This document shows positions 35,985-45,016 of a DNA stretch of 64,000 nt, in pieces. Position 1 is the stretch's first letter. Every line of letters begins with the position of its first letter. This DNA is from Paludibacteraceae bacterium. Its GTDB lineage: Bacteria > Bacteroidota > Bacteroidia > Bacteroidales > Paludibacteraceae. The stretch lies in contig JAFTSS010000017.1 in the NCBI GenBank assembly GCA_017467185.1, positions 1-64,000 on the forward strand. The letters are read 5' to 3'. Below the pieces are notes generated by a model. The model had not been told where the DNA came from. It did no database searches and saw nothing but the letters and a program-made list of their open reading frames with translations. The position numbers and the translations under genes are program-made.

Positions 35985-36136
35985 TTGTTAGAATTAAAAA
36001 TTGTTGATAAATAAGGACCTATAGGCTCAAAATTGGCTCTGGGTAAAGCGTAATGAGCTTGGACCCGAAAATTTTAAAAAATTTAATTTGGGGATACATC
36101 CCCGATATTTTGTGAAAAGCTAATGCTTAATGATTA
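35985..36136 (-). promoter_or_regulatory. structured spacer between rpsJ and rplC
   Basis: On the minus strand there is a GGGGAT-GT-ATCCCC hairpin near 36093-36106. Further down, a GGTCC...GAGCC...GAGCC...GGTCC stretch can pair in alternative ways (GCTC with either GAGC). No ORF is present. The size and position suggest a ribosomal-protein leader, perhaps for L3 or L4 feedback. I cannot tell it from a neutral spacer. Confidence 0.35.
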
Positions 36137-36442
36137 TCAAACTTTGATTTCAACCTCAACACCTGAAGGCAATTCAAGTTTCATTAGAGCGTCAACAGTT
36201 TTTGTAGTTGAGCTATAGATGTCGATAAGACGTTTGTAAGATGAAAGTTCGAATTGTTCACGTGATTTTTTGTTAACGAAAGTAGAACGGTTAACAGTGA
36301 AAATACGTTTGTGAGTTGGCAATGGAATTGGACCAGAAACAACAGCACCTGTAGCTTTTACTGTACGAACGATTTTTTCTGCTGATTTGTCAACGAGATT
36401 GTGATCGTACGATTTAAGTTTGATACGAATTTTTTGACTCAT
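36137..36442 (-). CDS. rpsJ: 30S ribosomal protein S10 (uS10)
   Basis: S10 is in the 30S head and doubles as NusE in transcription antitermination. The 101 residues begin [22 protein letters not shown] and contain [29 protein letters not shown]. It directly follows fusA (91-base gap) with no tuf between, which is usual in Bacteroidetes. Confidence 0.98.
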   Translation of the reverse strand: MSQKIRIKLKSYDHNLVDKSAEKIVRTVKATGAVVSGPIPLPTHKRIFTVNRSTFVNKKSREQFELSSYKRLIDIYSSTTKTVDALMKLELPSGVEVEIKV

Positions 36443-36533
36443 GTCTTTTTGGTTAAAAATTTAAATTATTAATAAAGAATATAAAGAGTAGTGGGTTAAG
36501 AGTCATTCGCTAACCCACTACAATATTTTATTA

Positions 36534-38651
36534 TTAGAGAAGGTCTACTCTACCTTGAGCTTCAGCAACAACTGTTTTAGCGATTGATGAAGAAACCTCA
36601 GCGTAGTGAGAGAATTCCATAGATGAAGTAGCACGACCTGAAGTGATAGTACGAAGAGCAGTAACGTAGCCGAAGAGTTCAGAAAGTGGCACTTTAGCTT
36701 TAACGATACGAGCACCTGTACGGCTTGACTCCATACCTTCTACTTGACCACGGCGTTTGTTCAAGTCACCAATAACGTCACCCATAGATTCTTCTGGAGT
36801 AACAACTTCAAGTTTCATGATAGGTTCCATAAGAACTGGACGTGCTTTAGCGCAAGCATTTTTGAATGCGAATTGAGCACAAAGTTCGAATGACAATTGG
36901 TCAGAGTCAACTGGGTGGAATGAACCGTCAACGAGGACTACTTTAAGTGTATCGAGTGGGAAACCAGCAAGAACACCATTTTTCATTGCCATTTGGAAAC
37001 CTTTTTGTACTGATGGAATATATTCTTTTGGAACGTTACCACCTTTAACTTCGTCGATGAATTGAAGTGAACCTTCGAAACCTTCGTCAACTGGACCAAC
37101 TTTAACGATGATATCAGCGAATTTACCACGACCACCAGATTGTTTTTTGTAAACTTCGCGAAGGTCAACTGTTTCAGTGATAGCCTCTTTGTAAGATACT
37201 TGAGGACGACCTTGGTTACATTCTACTTTGAATTCACGTTTGAGACGGTCGATAATGATTTCGAGGTGAAGCTCACCCATACCTGAGATAACTGTTTGAC
37301 CAGTTTGCTCGTCAGTTTTAACTGTAAATGTAGGGTCTTCTTCTGCGAGTTTACCGAGACCAATACCGAGTTTATCGAGGTCAGCTTGAGATTTAGGCTC
37401 AACTGCGATACCGATTACTGGATCTGGGAAGTCGATAGATTCGAGTACGATTTGGTTTTGTTCGTCGCAAAGAGTATCACCAGTACGAATATCTTTGAAA
37501 CCAACACCTGCTCCGATATCACCAGCTGCAACTTCTTCAACAGGGTTTTGTTTGTTAGAGTGCATTTGGAAGAGACGAGAGATACGTTCTTTTTTGCCAG
37601 AGCGAGCGTTGAATACGTAAGAACCAGCTTCGATTTTACCTGAATATACTCTGAAATAGCAAAGACGACCTACATATGGGTCAGTAGCAATTTTGAACGC
37701 AAGAGCAGTCAAAGGTTCGCTATCTTCTGGTTTACGAGTAAGTTCTTTTTCAGGATCACGAGGGTCATTACCTTTGATAACTGGGTTATCAAGTGGAGAT
37801 GGGAGGTATTGACAAACTGCATCAAGGAGTGGTTGCACACCTTTGTTTTTGAAAGAAGAACCACAAATAATTGGGTTGATTTCCATTGCAAGAGTAGCTT
37901 TACGTACAGCTGCACGGATTTCATCTTCTGTAATAGTTGCAGGATCGTCGAAGTATTTTTCCATCAAAGCATCGTCGAAAGAAGCGATAGTTTCGAGCAT
38001 TTTATCTCTCCATTCTTCTGCTTCAGCAACGAGGTCTGCAGGGATATCTTCAACTGAGTAGTCAGCACCCATTGATTCATCATGCCAATAGATAGCTTTC
38101 ATACGGATAAGGTCAACAATACCTCTGAAAGTTTCTTCAGCACCGATTGGAATTTGAATTGGGCAAGGGTTTGCACCAAGAACTTCTTTGATTTGAGTTA
38201 CAACATCGAAGAAGTTAGCACCTGAACGGTCCATTTTGTTAACGTAACCGATACGAGGTACATTATATTTATCAGCTTGACGCCAAACTGTTTCTGATTG
38301 AGGCTCAACACCTCCAACAGCACAGAAAGTAGCCACAGCACCGTCGAGGATACGAAGTGAACGTTCTACCTCAACAGTAAAGTCAACGTGACCCGGAGTG
38401 TCAATCAAGTTGATACGATATTGTTTGTTACCATAGTTCCAGCGAGTAGTAGTAGCTGCTGAAGTAATAGTAATACCACGTTCTTGTTCTTGAGCCATCC
38501 AGTCCATAGTAGCAGAACCATCGTGAGTTTCACCGATTTTGTGAGTCAAACCAGTATAGAAAAGGATACGCTCTGAAGTTGTGGTTTTACCGGCATCGAT
38601 GTGAGCCATGATACCGATATTACGAGTAAGTGATAAATCGTGTTTTGCCAT
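36534..38651 (-). CDS. fusA: elongation factor G
   Basis: This GTPase drives ribosomal translocation and, with RRF, recycling. The 705-residue protein has the G1 loop AHIDAGKT at 16-23, the RGITI switch, DTPGH and NKMD motifs, then domains II-V. Domain IV carries GGRGKFADI-like and [10 protein letters not shown] segments. It is a canonical EF-G of the str operon, 19 bases after rpsG. Confidence 0.98.
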   Translation of the reverse strand: MAKHDLSLTRNIGIMAHIDAGKTTTSERILFYTGLTHKIGETHDGSATMDWMAQEQERGITITSAATTTRWNYGNKQYRINLIDTPGHVDFTVEVERSLRILDGAVATFCAVGGVEPQSETVWRQADKYNVPRIGYVNKMDRSGANFFDVVTQIKEVLGANPCPIQIPIGAEETFRGIVDLIRMKAIYWHDESMGADYSVEDIPADLVAEAEEWRDKMLETIASFDDALMEKYFDDPATITEDEIRAAVRKATLAMEINPIICGSSFKNKGVQPLLDAVCQYLPSPLDNPVIKGNDPRDPEKELTRKPEDSEPLTALAFKIATDPYVGRLCYFRVYSGKIEAGSYVFNARSGKKERISRLFQMHSNKQNPVEEVAAGDIGAGVGFKDIRTGDTLCDEQNQIVLESIDFPDPVIGIAVEPKSQADLDKLGIGLGKLAEEDPTFTVKTDEQTGQTVISGMGELHLEIIIDRLKREFKVECNQGRPQVSYKEAITETVDLREVYKKQSGGRGKFADIIVKVGPVDEGFEGSLQFIDEVKGGNVPKEYIPSVQKGFQMAMKNGVLAGFPLDTLKVVLVDGSFHPVDSDQLSFELCAQFAFKNACAKARPVLMEPIMKLEVVTPEESMGDVIGDLNKRRGQVEGMESSRTGARIVKAKVPLSELFGYVTALRTITSGRATSSMEFSHYAEVSSSIAKTVVAEAQGRVDLL

Positions 38652-38670
38652 TTTCTTACAGAATTACGGA

Positions 38671-39147
38671 TTAGAAACGGAAGTGTGCAAAAGCACGGTT
38701 AGCTTCAGCCATACGGTGAATTTCTTCTTTACGTTTGAAAGCACCACCTTGGTTGTTGAAACCGTCAACGATTTCAGCAGCAAGTTTATCAGCCATTGAG
38801 CGACCTGCACGTTTGCGAGCGTAAAGAATAAGGTTTTTCATAGAGATTGATTCTTTACGATCAGGACGGATTTCTGTAGGAACTTGGAAAGTAGCACCAC
38901 CGATACGACGAGATTTAACCTCAACTTGTGGTGTAACATTTTCGAGAGATTTTTTCCAAATTTCGAGAGCAGATTTCTCTTCGTTTGGAAGTTTAGTTTT
39001 TACGATTTCGAGAGCACCGTAAAATATGTCGAAAGCAATAGATTTTTTGCCATCATACATGAGGTGATTTACAAATTTAGTCACCTTAACTTCGTTAAAA
39101 ACTGGGTCTGGAAGAACCACGCGTTTTTTAGGAGTTGCTTTTCTCAT
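38671..39147 (-). CDS. rpsG: 30S ribosomal protein S7 (uS7)
   Basis: S7 nucleates 30S head assembly and represses the str operon in E. coli. The 158 residues show [35 protein letters not shown], the [16 protein letters not shown] motif and the FAHFRF ending. A 184-base spacer with two hairpins separates it from rpsL. Confidence 0.98.
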   Translation of the reverse strand: MRKATPKKRVVLPDPVFNEVKVTKFVNHLMYDGKKSIAFDIFYGALEIVKTKLPNEEKSALEIWKKSLENVTPQVEVKSRRIGGATFQVPTEIRPDRKESISMKNLILYARKRAGRSMADKLAAEIVDGFNNQGGAFKRKEEIHRMAEANRAFAHFRF

Positions 39148-39198
39148 TGTTAATTAAAAACTTTTTGTTTTTGTCTTTGGTTGTTTTAATTTGTCTTC

Positions 39199-39297
39199 AA
39201 ACTCGTCGCTACGAGTTTTACTCAACCTTCATCTATACCAAATATCAAAAACCTTGTTAATTAAATCGTTAGTTAAAAGACTTACGCGAGTCTTTTT
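39199..39297 (-). promoter_or_regulatory. two hairpins in the rpsL-rpsG spacer
   Basis: In transcript order, AAAAGACT/AGTCTTTT (39275-39296, 6-base loop, A and T flanks) looks like an intrinsic terminator or attenuator. AAACTCGT-CGCT-ACGAGTTT (39199-39218) is a perfect 8-bp stem-loop. Partial termination after rpsL or S7 feedback are possible roles. Confidence 0.5.
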
Positions 39298-39331
39298 AGA
39301 AAAAGAAAGTTTAAAAAAGAGGGTGTGTCAA

Positions 39332-39733
39332 TTATTTTTTCTTAGCTGGAGCTGCTTGACCTGGTTTAGGACGTTTAGCACCATATTTAGAACGACGTTG
39401 TGTACGACCTGCTACACCTGCAGTATCCAATGTACCGCGAACGATGTGATAACGTACACCTGGAAGGTCTTTCACACGACCACCACGAACAAGCACGATT
39501 GAGTGCTCTTGCAAGTTGTGACCTTCGCCTGGGATGTAGGCATTGACCTCTTTTGTGTTAGTTAAACGAACACGTGCTACTTTACGCATAGCCGAGTTAG
39601 GCTTTTTAGGCGTAGTTGTATAAACACGCACGCAAACACCACGGCGTTGTGGACATGAATCCAACGCTGGTGATTTACTTTTGTCTTCGAGACTTACCCT
39701 TCCTTTTCTAACTAATTGTTGAATTGTAGGCAT
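39332..39733 (-). CDS. rpsL: 30S ribosomal protein S12 (uS12)
   Basis: S12 is at the decoding centre and is the classic streptomycin target. The 133 residues retain lysines at both resistance hot spots, [11 protein letters not shown] (residues 41-51) and [13 protein letters not shown], so no streptomycin-resistance change is seen. It is the first gene of the 33-gene locus and carries the promoter. Confidence 0.98.
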   Translation of the reverse strand: MPTIQQLVRKGRVSLEDKSKSPALDSCPQRRGVCVRVYTTTPKKPNSAMRKVARVRLTNTKEVNAYIPGEGHNLQEHSIVLVRGGRVKDLPGVRYHIVRGTLDTAGVAGRTQRRSKYGAKRPKPGQAAPAKKK

Positions 39734-39853
39734 TTCTTTTTGATTTTTAATATTTAAACTTTATCTTCTTTGTATAAATTGCTTTCACTCAGCATAACCA
39801 AAACGAGTTTGTCTCCGCTTCGTTCAAACGCAATTTTCCCATTTTTGGGCATG

Positions 39854-39883
39854 CAAAGTTACGACTTTTTTTTGGAACAGCAA
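39854..39883 (-). promoter_or_regulatory. promoter of the ribosomal locus
   Basis: On the minus strand TAACTTTG (39861-39854) has a TTG (39883-39881) exactly 19 bases upstream. The transcript would carry a leader of about 115 bases before rpsL. It is the only clear promoter seen upstream of the locus. The remaining spacer to 40049 holds no gene. Confidence 0.75.
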
Positions 39884-40026
39884 TGATTTACAGCACTTTT
39901 TTCAAAAAAAATTTACACTCCCCCTATTTTATTGGCATTTCAAGAACATGTTGTACAACATATTTTTATCTAAACCACCCATTTCATCCCCCAGAACACC
40001 ATCTAAACCCTATCTTTTCAGCCCAT

Positions 40027-40040
40027 TATCGGCAAGTTTT
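40027..40040. promoter_or_regulatory. third copy of TATCGGCAAGTTTT, downstream of fic
   Basis: The same 14 bases occur at 40947-40960 (fic leader) and 40999-41012 (fic promoter). This copy lies 10 bases past the fic stop codon. Confidence 0.6.
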
Positions 40041-40049
40041 GTCGCAAAA

Positions 40050-40937
40050 TCACTGTTTTATTCTGAAAAAATTCATTTTCGCCACATAAATATCTTGCAC
40101 AGTCAAACATGTATCCAACAAATACCCTCTTACTCTACCCCATTCTTGTAAACCCTTATAATAAAACATTTTTAAGTCGCTTGTTATTATAAAAGGTACA
40201 ATTCCATTCGCCAAACACTCTTTAAACATTATCAATCTCCCCACACGACCATTACCATCTTGAAATGGATGTATCCGCTCAATCTTATAATGAAAATCCA
40301 AAATATCTTCCAAACTCTTTTTCTGTCCATTATTATATTCTCGCAACAACATCTTCATCTCTCGACTAACATTTTCAGGCTCACAAGTCTCTACACCTCC
40401 AACTTCATTAGGTAATGCTTTATAGTCACCCACCTTAAACCACTCTCTATTACTATCCGAAGTACCGCCTTTCAATAAGGAATGCAAATGCTTAATATAC
40501 CTTTCAGTCAATCTTTCACTCACCGTATCAAGTATATAGTCAACACAACGAAAATGATTTACAGTTTCAATGATATCATCCACATTCACACCCTCTTGCG
40601 TAACACCTATCGTATTAGTTTCAAAAATATATCGCGTTTGATCTTGTGTCAATCTACTACCCTCTATATGATTCGAATTATAAGTCAACTCAATTTGCGT
40701 ATAATGATATATTCCACCCTTCAAACCACTTTGCTTTTCTTCTTGCAACGCTACAAGCAAAGGCATCTGTTTTTGCTTTATCCGCTTCTTTTCAGGCAAC
40801 AGAGCATCACTCGGAATACTCCAAGTTTTACCCGTAAGAAACGCACCCTCTATCTTCCCCGAGGCACAATAATTACGCACAGTGCGTTCCGCCACACCAT
40901 GTCGTTCTGCAAATTCACGAACAGAAATATACTCCAT
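40050..40937 (-). CDS. HTH-Fic protein (AMPylator-like)
   Basis: Fic enzymes usually transfer AMP from ATP to a protein hydroxyl. The first 45 or so residues form an excisionase/MerR-like helix-turn-helix (YISVREFAERHGVAERTVRNY), followed by an autoinhibitory motif SNHIEG at 88-93. The catalytic loop HPFQDGNGRVGR starts at His223 and is intact. The start is the ATG of MEYISV rather than an upstream TTG, because the HTH begins there. Its promoter holds a 16-bp palindrome with further half sites, so autoregulation through the HTH is likely. It is divergent in composition from the ribosomal genes next door and probably accessory. Confidence 0.88.
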   Translation of the reverse strand: MEYISVREFAERHGVAERTVRNYCASGKIEGAFLTGKTWSIPSDALLPEKKRIKQKQMPLLVALQEEKQSGLKGGIYHYTQIELTYNSNHIEGSRLTQDQTRYIFETNTIGVTQEGVNVDDIIETVNHFRCVDYILDTVSERLTERYIKHLHSLLKGGTSDSNREWFKVGDYKALPNEVGGVETCEPENVSREMKMLLREYNNGQKKSLEDILDFHYKIERIHPFQDGNGRVGRLIMFKECLANGIVPFIITSDLKMFYYKGLQEWGRVRGYLLDTCLTVQDIYVAKMNFFRIKQ

Positions 40938-40946
40938 AAATCTATC

Positions 40947-41012
40947 TATCGGCAAGTTTTCATTAAAAAATCACTGCAAAGATAGCATTTTTTGCCGATA
41001 TCGGCAAGTTTT
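40947..41012 (-). promoter_or_regulatory. fic promoter with TTGCCGATATCGGCAA operator
   Basis: On the minus strand TATCTTTG (40984-40977) and TTG (41007-41005) are 20 bases apart. The perfect 16-bp palindrome at 40992-41007 fills the spacer and covers the -33. An extra half site, TATCGGCAAGTTTT, lies at 40947-40960 in the leader. A repressor bound there would block polymerase. Confidence 0.7.
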
Positions 41013-41039
41013 TTAGCACAAAAACCTACAATACAATAT

Positions 41040-42194
41040 TTATTCTCCAATATTTAACTCATTATATAGTGCCATTCCTTTCATAGTCAACTGATACTTC
41101 TGACGCGGATGACGAGGCTTATCTGGATATAGCAAGCAAACATATCCTTCTGCTATAGCAGGATTAAGATGATATTCCAAAAAATTAGGTCTGTGCCTCA
41201 AACCTAACAATGACATCATTTGAGTTATAGAAACAGTTTCAACACCTATTATTTTCACCAAGTCAACAATCAACCCATTACTTGTATGCAACTTGTCGGG
41301 TGCTTGTTCGGGTACTTGTTCGGGTACTTGTTCGGGTGTTGCCAAATTTGGTTGTACTTTCCACTCTTCTGTTGGATGAATATGTAAATAACGATTCCTC
41401 AAATCCCACTTCTCGCCCAACAACAAATTAGCAAAAAAACGATTCAAATATTCAGGTTCATAATTAATTCCTTTTTCCAAATTACGATAATTAGCACGAA
41501 CCAACGCATTACGAAAATACCACGAATTCAATTCAAACAACTCATTATTCACTCGAAAGCCCTGAGAACGAAGATATTTTATAGTAAAAATAGCTATTGT
41601 CCGTGTATTCCCTTCCGCAAAAGGATGAATTTGCCACAAGCCAGAAATAAAATTCGCAAGATGTTCCACCATTTGTTTTTTAGTCAATACCGTATAATCA
41701 AATTGACGTTCCTGCGCCAAATCATATTCAATAGCCATGCGCAAATCCTGCCATCTACCATAAAGCACCGAATCTCCTTCAAGCACCCACTCTTTTTTCG
41801 ATATATCATAATCTCTAAAACGACCCGCATGCTTAAACACACCATCAAAAATAGCACGATGAATACCCACCAAACCAGCCACACTACAAGTAAACGCATT
41901 TGTTTGGAGCAATTTAGCAATATTACTCGACACTTTATCAGCCTCCTCTCTATCTGCATCATCCTCATCATGTGCCGTTTTTGTAATATAATATTGTTTC
42001 ACAAGTTCACGCACCTCATCAATCGAAATCTCCCCATCAATATTCCGTCGTGCCGCTTCTTGCAAATACTCCGACGTTTTCAATCCATCTACAGCCTGCA
42101 AACCAATCGCCACACGCCAAGCCTCCGCACGTTCACGCTTTTGCGGTTCTCCCTGCCTAATATATTCATCAAAATTCAAATAACCATTATTCAT
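41040..42194 (-). CDS. Fic protein with fused VbhA-like antitoxin segment
   Basis: The first 70 or so residues (RAEAWRVAIGLQAVDGL..., then GEISIDEVRELVKQYY) resemble the VbhA antitoxin helices that hold Fic toxins inactive. The Fic core follows with the active loop HPFAEGNTRT starting at His190, a Glu variant of the usual Asp. The C-terminal third (from about residue 300) looks like a winged-helix domain (SITQMMSLLGLRHRPNFLEYHL). It is joined by a linker of EQVP repeats coded by a 12-bp minisatellite (41302-41337). A -7 box TACTTTTG lies about 40 bases upstream. It is probably a self-inhibited AMPylator. The target is unknown. Confidence 0.85.
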   Translation of the reverse strand: MNNGYLNFDEYIRQGEPQKRERAEAWRVAIGLQAVDGLKTSEYLQEAARRNIDGEISIDEVRELVKQYYITKTAHDEDDADREEADKVSSNIAKLLQTNAFTCSVAGLVGIHRAIFDGVFKHAGRFRDYDISKKEWVLEGDSVLYGRWQDLRMAIEYDLAQERQFDYTVLTKKQMVEHLANFISGLWQIHPFAEGNTRTIAIFTIKYLRSQGFRVNNELFELNSWYFRNALVRANYRNLEKGINYEPEYLNRFFANLLLGEKWDLRNRYLHIHPTEEWKVQPNLATPEQVPEQVPEQAPDKLHTSNGLIVDLVKIIGVETVSITQMMSLLGLRHRPNFLEYHLNPAIAEGYVCLLYPDKPRHPRQKYQLTMKGMALYNELNIGE

Positions 42195-42230
42195 AATTAT
42201 ATTACTCTAAAATATAACTTATCTCAATTT

Positions 42231-42238
42231 CAAAAGTA
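42231..42238 (-). promoter_or_regulatory. -7 box upstream of the second fic gene
   Basis: TACTTTTG on the minus strand fits TAnnTTTG. No clear TTG is seen at the -33 distance, so this is tentative. Confidence 0.35.
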
Positions 42239-42337
42239 TGCTCATTAAAATGCAGCATAAAACGACTAATTTTTATACTTATTCAAACTAGCCCTAATAA
42301 AAGACTAAATCTATTTCAAACAAGACAATACTATACC

Positions 42338-42712
42338 TTAGTTAATATAACAAAACGACTGTGGAGCTTGACGAATATTATAATCTAACAAAGATTTTGT
42401 TTCCTCATATTTTACCAAATTACCAATTTGTATAGCATTAGCTTTCTTTTTATTTTGAAAATACGAATTATAGAAAGCTTCCGTTATACCAGAATGCTTT
42501 TTTGTTTGCTTCCATATTACATTAACATCATCCGACAAAATATTGTCAATTTCAAATTCACCAACTACACGCTTTACTGGAGCTGATGCATAAATTACAA
42601 CTATTTTCACATCTCTTCTCTTAAACAAAGATTTACGAAATTCATACTTCTTTGTTCCTGCAAATATCTTTTCTACAAATTCTGGTTTAATCGATAATAA
42701 AACTTTCATCAC
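42338..42712 (-). CDS. ASCH-domain protein
   Basis: This 124-residue protein has the ASCH (PUA-like) fold signature: LLSIKPEFVEKIFAGTKKYEFRKSLF, then VVIYASAPVKRVVGEFEI, and a C-terminal PQSFCYIN. ASCH proteins are thought to bind RNA or modified nucleotides. Its start lies 26 bases inside the end of the PIN-GNAT-PUA gene, so the two are translationally coupled and probably work together. The role is inference: an RNA-recognition or control partner for the PIN nuclease. Confidence 0.8.
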   Translation of the reverse strand: MMKVLLSIKPEFVEKIFAGTKKYEFRKSLFKRRDVKIVVIYASAPVKRVVGEFEIDNILSDDVNVIWKQTKKHSGITEAFYNSYFQNKKKANAIQIGNLVKYEETKSLLDYNIRQAPQSFCYIN

Positions 42713-44192
42713 TTCTAGTTTCTTTTAAAATAACATCAAATTGTTCTTTATTTATAAGTTTAAACCCACGAGGGGCATCATTCACTCCCAACAACACACG
42801 CAAATCTATTAATTCCTTCATATTTATCCTATGAGGAAAAGAATAAACATATAAAAAATTCACTACAAATGGTCTTATTGGCGAATATCTCCACATATCA
42901 CGCAAATCTTGTTCTGGATATACACTCTTTTTCCGACAATAAGAAATAAAATCATTTTCATTTTGAAAATCAGTTTTCACCTCTTGAACTATACCTATTG
43001 TAGTAACAACACTTTTAAAATAACCTCCCGTTCGATAAAATACCAATATATCGCCTAAATGTGGATATGGTCTCATCGCTCTTGAAACATATACCTTGTC
43101 TATGCAATTACGATGTGGAAAATCTTCAATAAATTCTTCGGGTGATTCCGTATTCAAAATAGAATCAGGCAACAATTCTGTGTGATATTCAGGATAAATT
43201 GGAACTATATATACACTTCTCTCCTTCGAAATATATGGGAAACAAACTTTTAAATTATTTATATCAAATTTTGGAGAAAAATCTCTAACATAAACCAATT
43301 CTTCCCCCTTCTTCCCCCATAAAACAAACCCCCATTGTTCCAACAACTCCATAAGTCTTCGTTGCTCTGCACGCTTATCATAAATTGTTACATATATTTC
43401 TTGCACATGATTTTTCAAAGCATTATCAAAAATTATTTTAACAAATCTCTCTCCAAGCCTAAAACCATTACTAATAACCTTAAAAGTCCCCACTTTCAGA
43501 CGACGTTTTGGTTGGAATTGAGGAATTATATTTGAATAATTTTCAGTTTCATCTTCTACCTTAAGATATAAAAATGATAAAAGCATACCATTATTAGAAT
43601 CAATAGTAATATATGCCTCTTCATCATATTTTTTTACAAACCACCTATCAAACCCAACATAATCCTCTTTTAAAGTATCAAAAAAAGTATCATTTAAATT
43701 TATTTTCCCAAATTTTAACCTCTGAACATTCAAAACTTTATAATTAACAAGTTCAGGATGTTCAGCAAAAGTTTTTTCCAAAAAATAATCAATAGAAAAA
43801 ACCTTATCTTGAATTCCAAGATTTAATGCCTTTCGATGAATTTTTTTATCTTCTGTAATCAAAATATCAACTCGCCCAACGAAAACCTCATTCAATAAAA
43901 TAGAATCCACTTTATCATTATTAGTTGTATCAAACTGCTCTGAAATAACTCTAACCTCCTCTTGAAATGGAGATGGTATTTCTAAAACTTCATAACTTTC
44001 AAGTTTAACCAAGAATAAATTAACTATTTCTTTATTAGGATTCTTTTTTACTTCCTCTATAGTTGCAGAATGAATACACTTTGTATATTTTCCCCTGTCT
44101 AACCACCGATAAAGGATTCCTATATCTTGAGAAACAATTCTATTAGCTTCTCTATGAATAATTATATTTGTATCTAACAATGCTCTTTTCAT
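42687..44192 (-). CDS. PIN-GNAT-PUA-like three-domain protein
   Basis: This 501-residue protein is probably an RNA-targeting toxin or defence factor. Residues 1-140 form a PIN nuclease domain with the acidic residues in place: Asp7 in LLDTN, Glu46/47, Asp93 or 96, and Asp115 in LITEDKKIHRKA. Residues 190-320 look like a GNAT acetyltransferase fold (GFRLGERFVKIIFDNAL...VYVTIYDK-like, then LLEQWGFVLWG). Residues 350-500 look like a PUA/EVE domain (GDILVFYRTGGYFKSVVTTIGIV). The ATG overlaps the stop of a truncated hsdS by ATGA, and its end overlaps an ASCH gene by 26 bases. The domain calls are by eye, PIN strongest. Toxin or defence function is inferred from the island. Confidence 0.75.
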   Translation of the reverse strand: MKRALLDTNIIIHREANRIVSQDIGILYRWLDRGKYTKCIHSATIEEVKKNPNKEIVNLFLVKLESYEVLEIPSPFQEEVRVISEQFDTTNNDKVDSILLNEVFVGRVDILITEDKKIHRKALNLGIQDKVFSIDYFLEKTFAEHPELVNYKVLNVQRLKFGKINLNDTFFDTLKEDYVGFDRWFVKKYDEEAYITIDSNNGMLLSFLYLKVEDETENYSNIIPQFQPKRRLKVGTFKVISNGFRLGERFVKIIFDNALKNHVQEIYVTIYDKRAEQRRLMELLEQWGFVLWGKKGEELVYVRDFSPKFDINNLKVCFPYISKERSVYIVPIYPEYHTELLPDSILNTESPEEFIEDFPHRNCIDKVYVSRAMRPYPHLGDILVFYRTGGYFKSVVTTIGIVQEVKTDFQNENDFISYCRKKSVYPEQDLRDMWRYSPIRPFVVNFLYVYSFPHRINMKELIDLRVLLGVNDAPRGFKLINKEQFDVILKETRSDESFIID

Positions 44193-44350
44193 ATCACTTT
44201 ATATGTAGATAAATCTGTACCTATAACATTTGCTACAGATGGAATAAATGCTTTTTCAATAGCGAATCCAACCAAATTCGCAACCTTCAAATCCCTATTC
44301 CGCACATTCACCTCGCGGATATAATCACCTAATCGTTTATATTCGTTCAT
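44189..44350 (-). pseudogene. hsdS: hsdS N-terminal remnant (type I specificity subunit)
   Basis: A 53-codon frame encodes MNEYKRLGDYIREVNVRNRD and then PSVANVIGTDLSTYKVI, the start of a Bacteroidetes-type HsdS target-recognition subunit. It then stops at TGA, the codon overlapping the PIN gene start. A full HsdS would be about 400 residues, so all later recognition domains are missing. The break is abrupt at the PIN-ASCH module, suggesting that the module replaced or was inserted into hsdS. It may still be translated and couple translation into the PIN gene. Confidence 0.8.
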
Positions 44351-44416
44351 CTATCAATCCTCCTGTTCATACTTTAATTCTGAAATATCGTTATTACGAA
44401 ACAAACTGCTTCGTTT

Positions 44417-45016
44417 TTATTTCGTTTCAATATTTAATCTATCCAAATGCCAATTAATCACATTATTCTCAATATATTCTGCAATACGATTTAATTCATC
44501 TTGGTCTCGCACAATTCTATCATAAAAACGTGATTGCCATTTAAACGACATTGCATTTTTATTAGCATAGCAAGTAATCGCTCGCTTCAATCCTCCCACA
44601 ACAACCGATAACCGCCCTTTTGCATCAGATACCTTTTGCATCCGTTCATCCACAACCTCTGATTTCCAACGATTACTTCTCACATCTGTAGAGACGGTGT
44701 GCACACCGTCTCTACATGGTTGGGTTAGTGCGTTGTTTTTGGGTGGTGTGTCATTGAAAATAACAACTGCATGAATATGATTGGGCATAACAACAAATAA
44801 TGGAATTTCGGCATACGAATAATGCAGCTGCACATTCTGAAATTGCTCTACAGCATATTGCCCCAAATTCGAAAAACGCATCTGTGAATCAATAATTTGT
44901 CCGAAATAACATCTACAATCTGCCGTACAAATAGTTACAAAATAAATTCCATAATCATAGTCATGCCAATCGGCACGAGCAGATGAGATTCGATATTTAT
45001 TCTGAAATCTATCCAT
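44417..45016 (-). CDS. REP-associated tyrosine transposase (RAYT, Y1 HUH family)
   Basis: This single-strand transposase-like enzyme is thought to move REP hairpins. The 199 residues carry the HUH pair His80 and His82 in MPNHIHAVV and the catalytic Tyr181 in AEYIENN, with the WQSRFYDRIVRD motif between. All core residues are present, so it may be active. Residues 101-110 (CRDGVHTVST) are coded by a perfect 28-bp palindrome embedded in frame. It starts right at the end of the hsdM remnant and precedes the hsdS stub, so it probably arrived in the RM locus. Confidence 0.88.
   Translation of the reverse strand: MDRFQNKYRISSARADWHDYDYGIYFVTICTADCRCYFGQIIDSQMRFSNLGQYAVEQFQNVQLHYSYAEIPLFVVMPNHIHAVVIFNDTPPKNNALTQPCRDGVHTVSTDVRSNRWKSEVVDERMQKVSDAKGRLSVVVGGLKRAITCYANKNAMSFKWQSRFYDRIVRDQDELNRIAEYIENNVINWHLDRLNIETK
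44688..44715. repeat. perfect 28-bp palindrome inside the RAYT gene
   Basis: GTAGAGACGGTGTG is followed directly by its exact complement, with no loop. The GAGACG...CGTCTCTACAT words resemble the GGACGC...GCGTCCCTACAT REP hairpins elsewhere in the window, including the trailing CTACAT. Confidence 0.9.
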
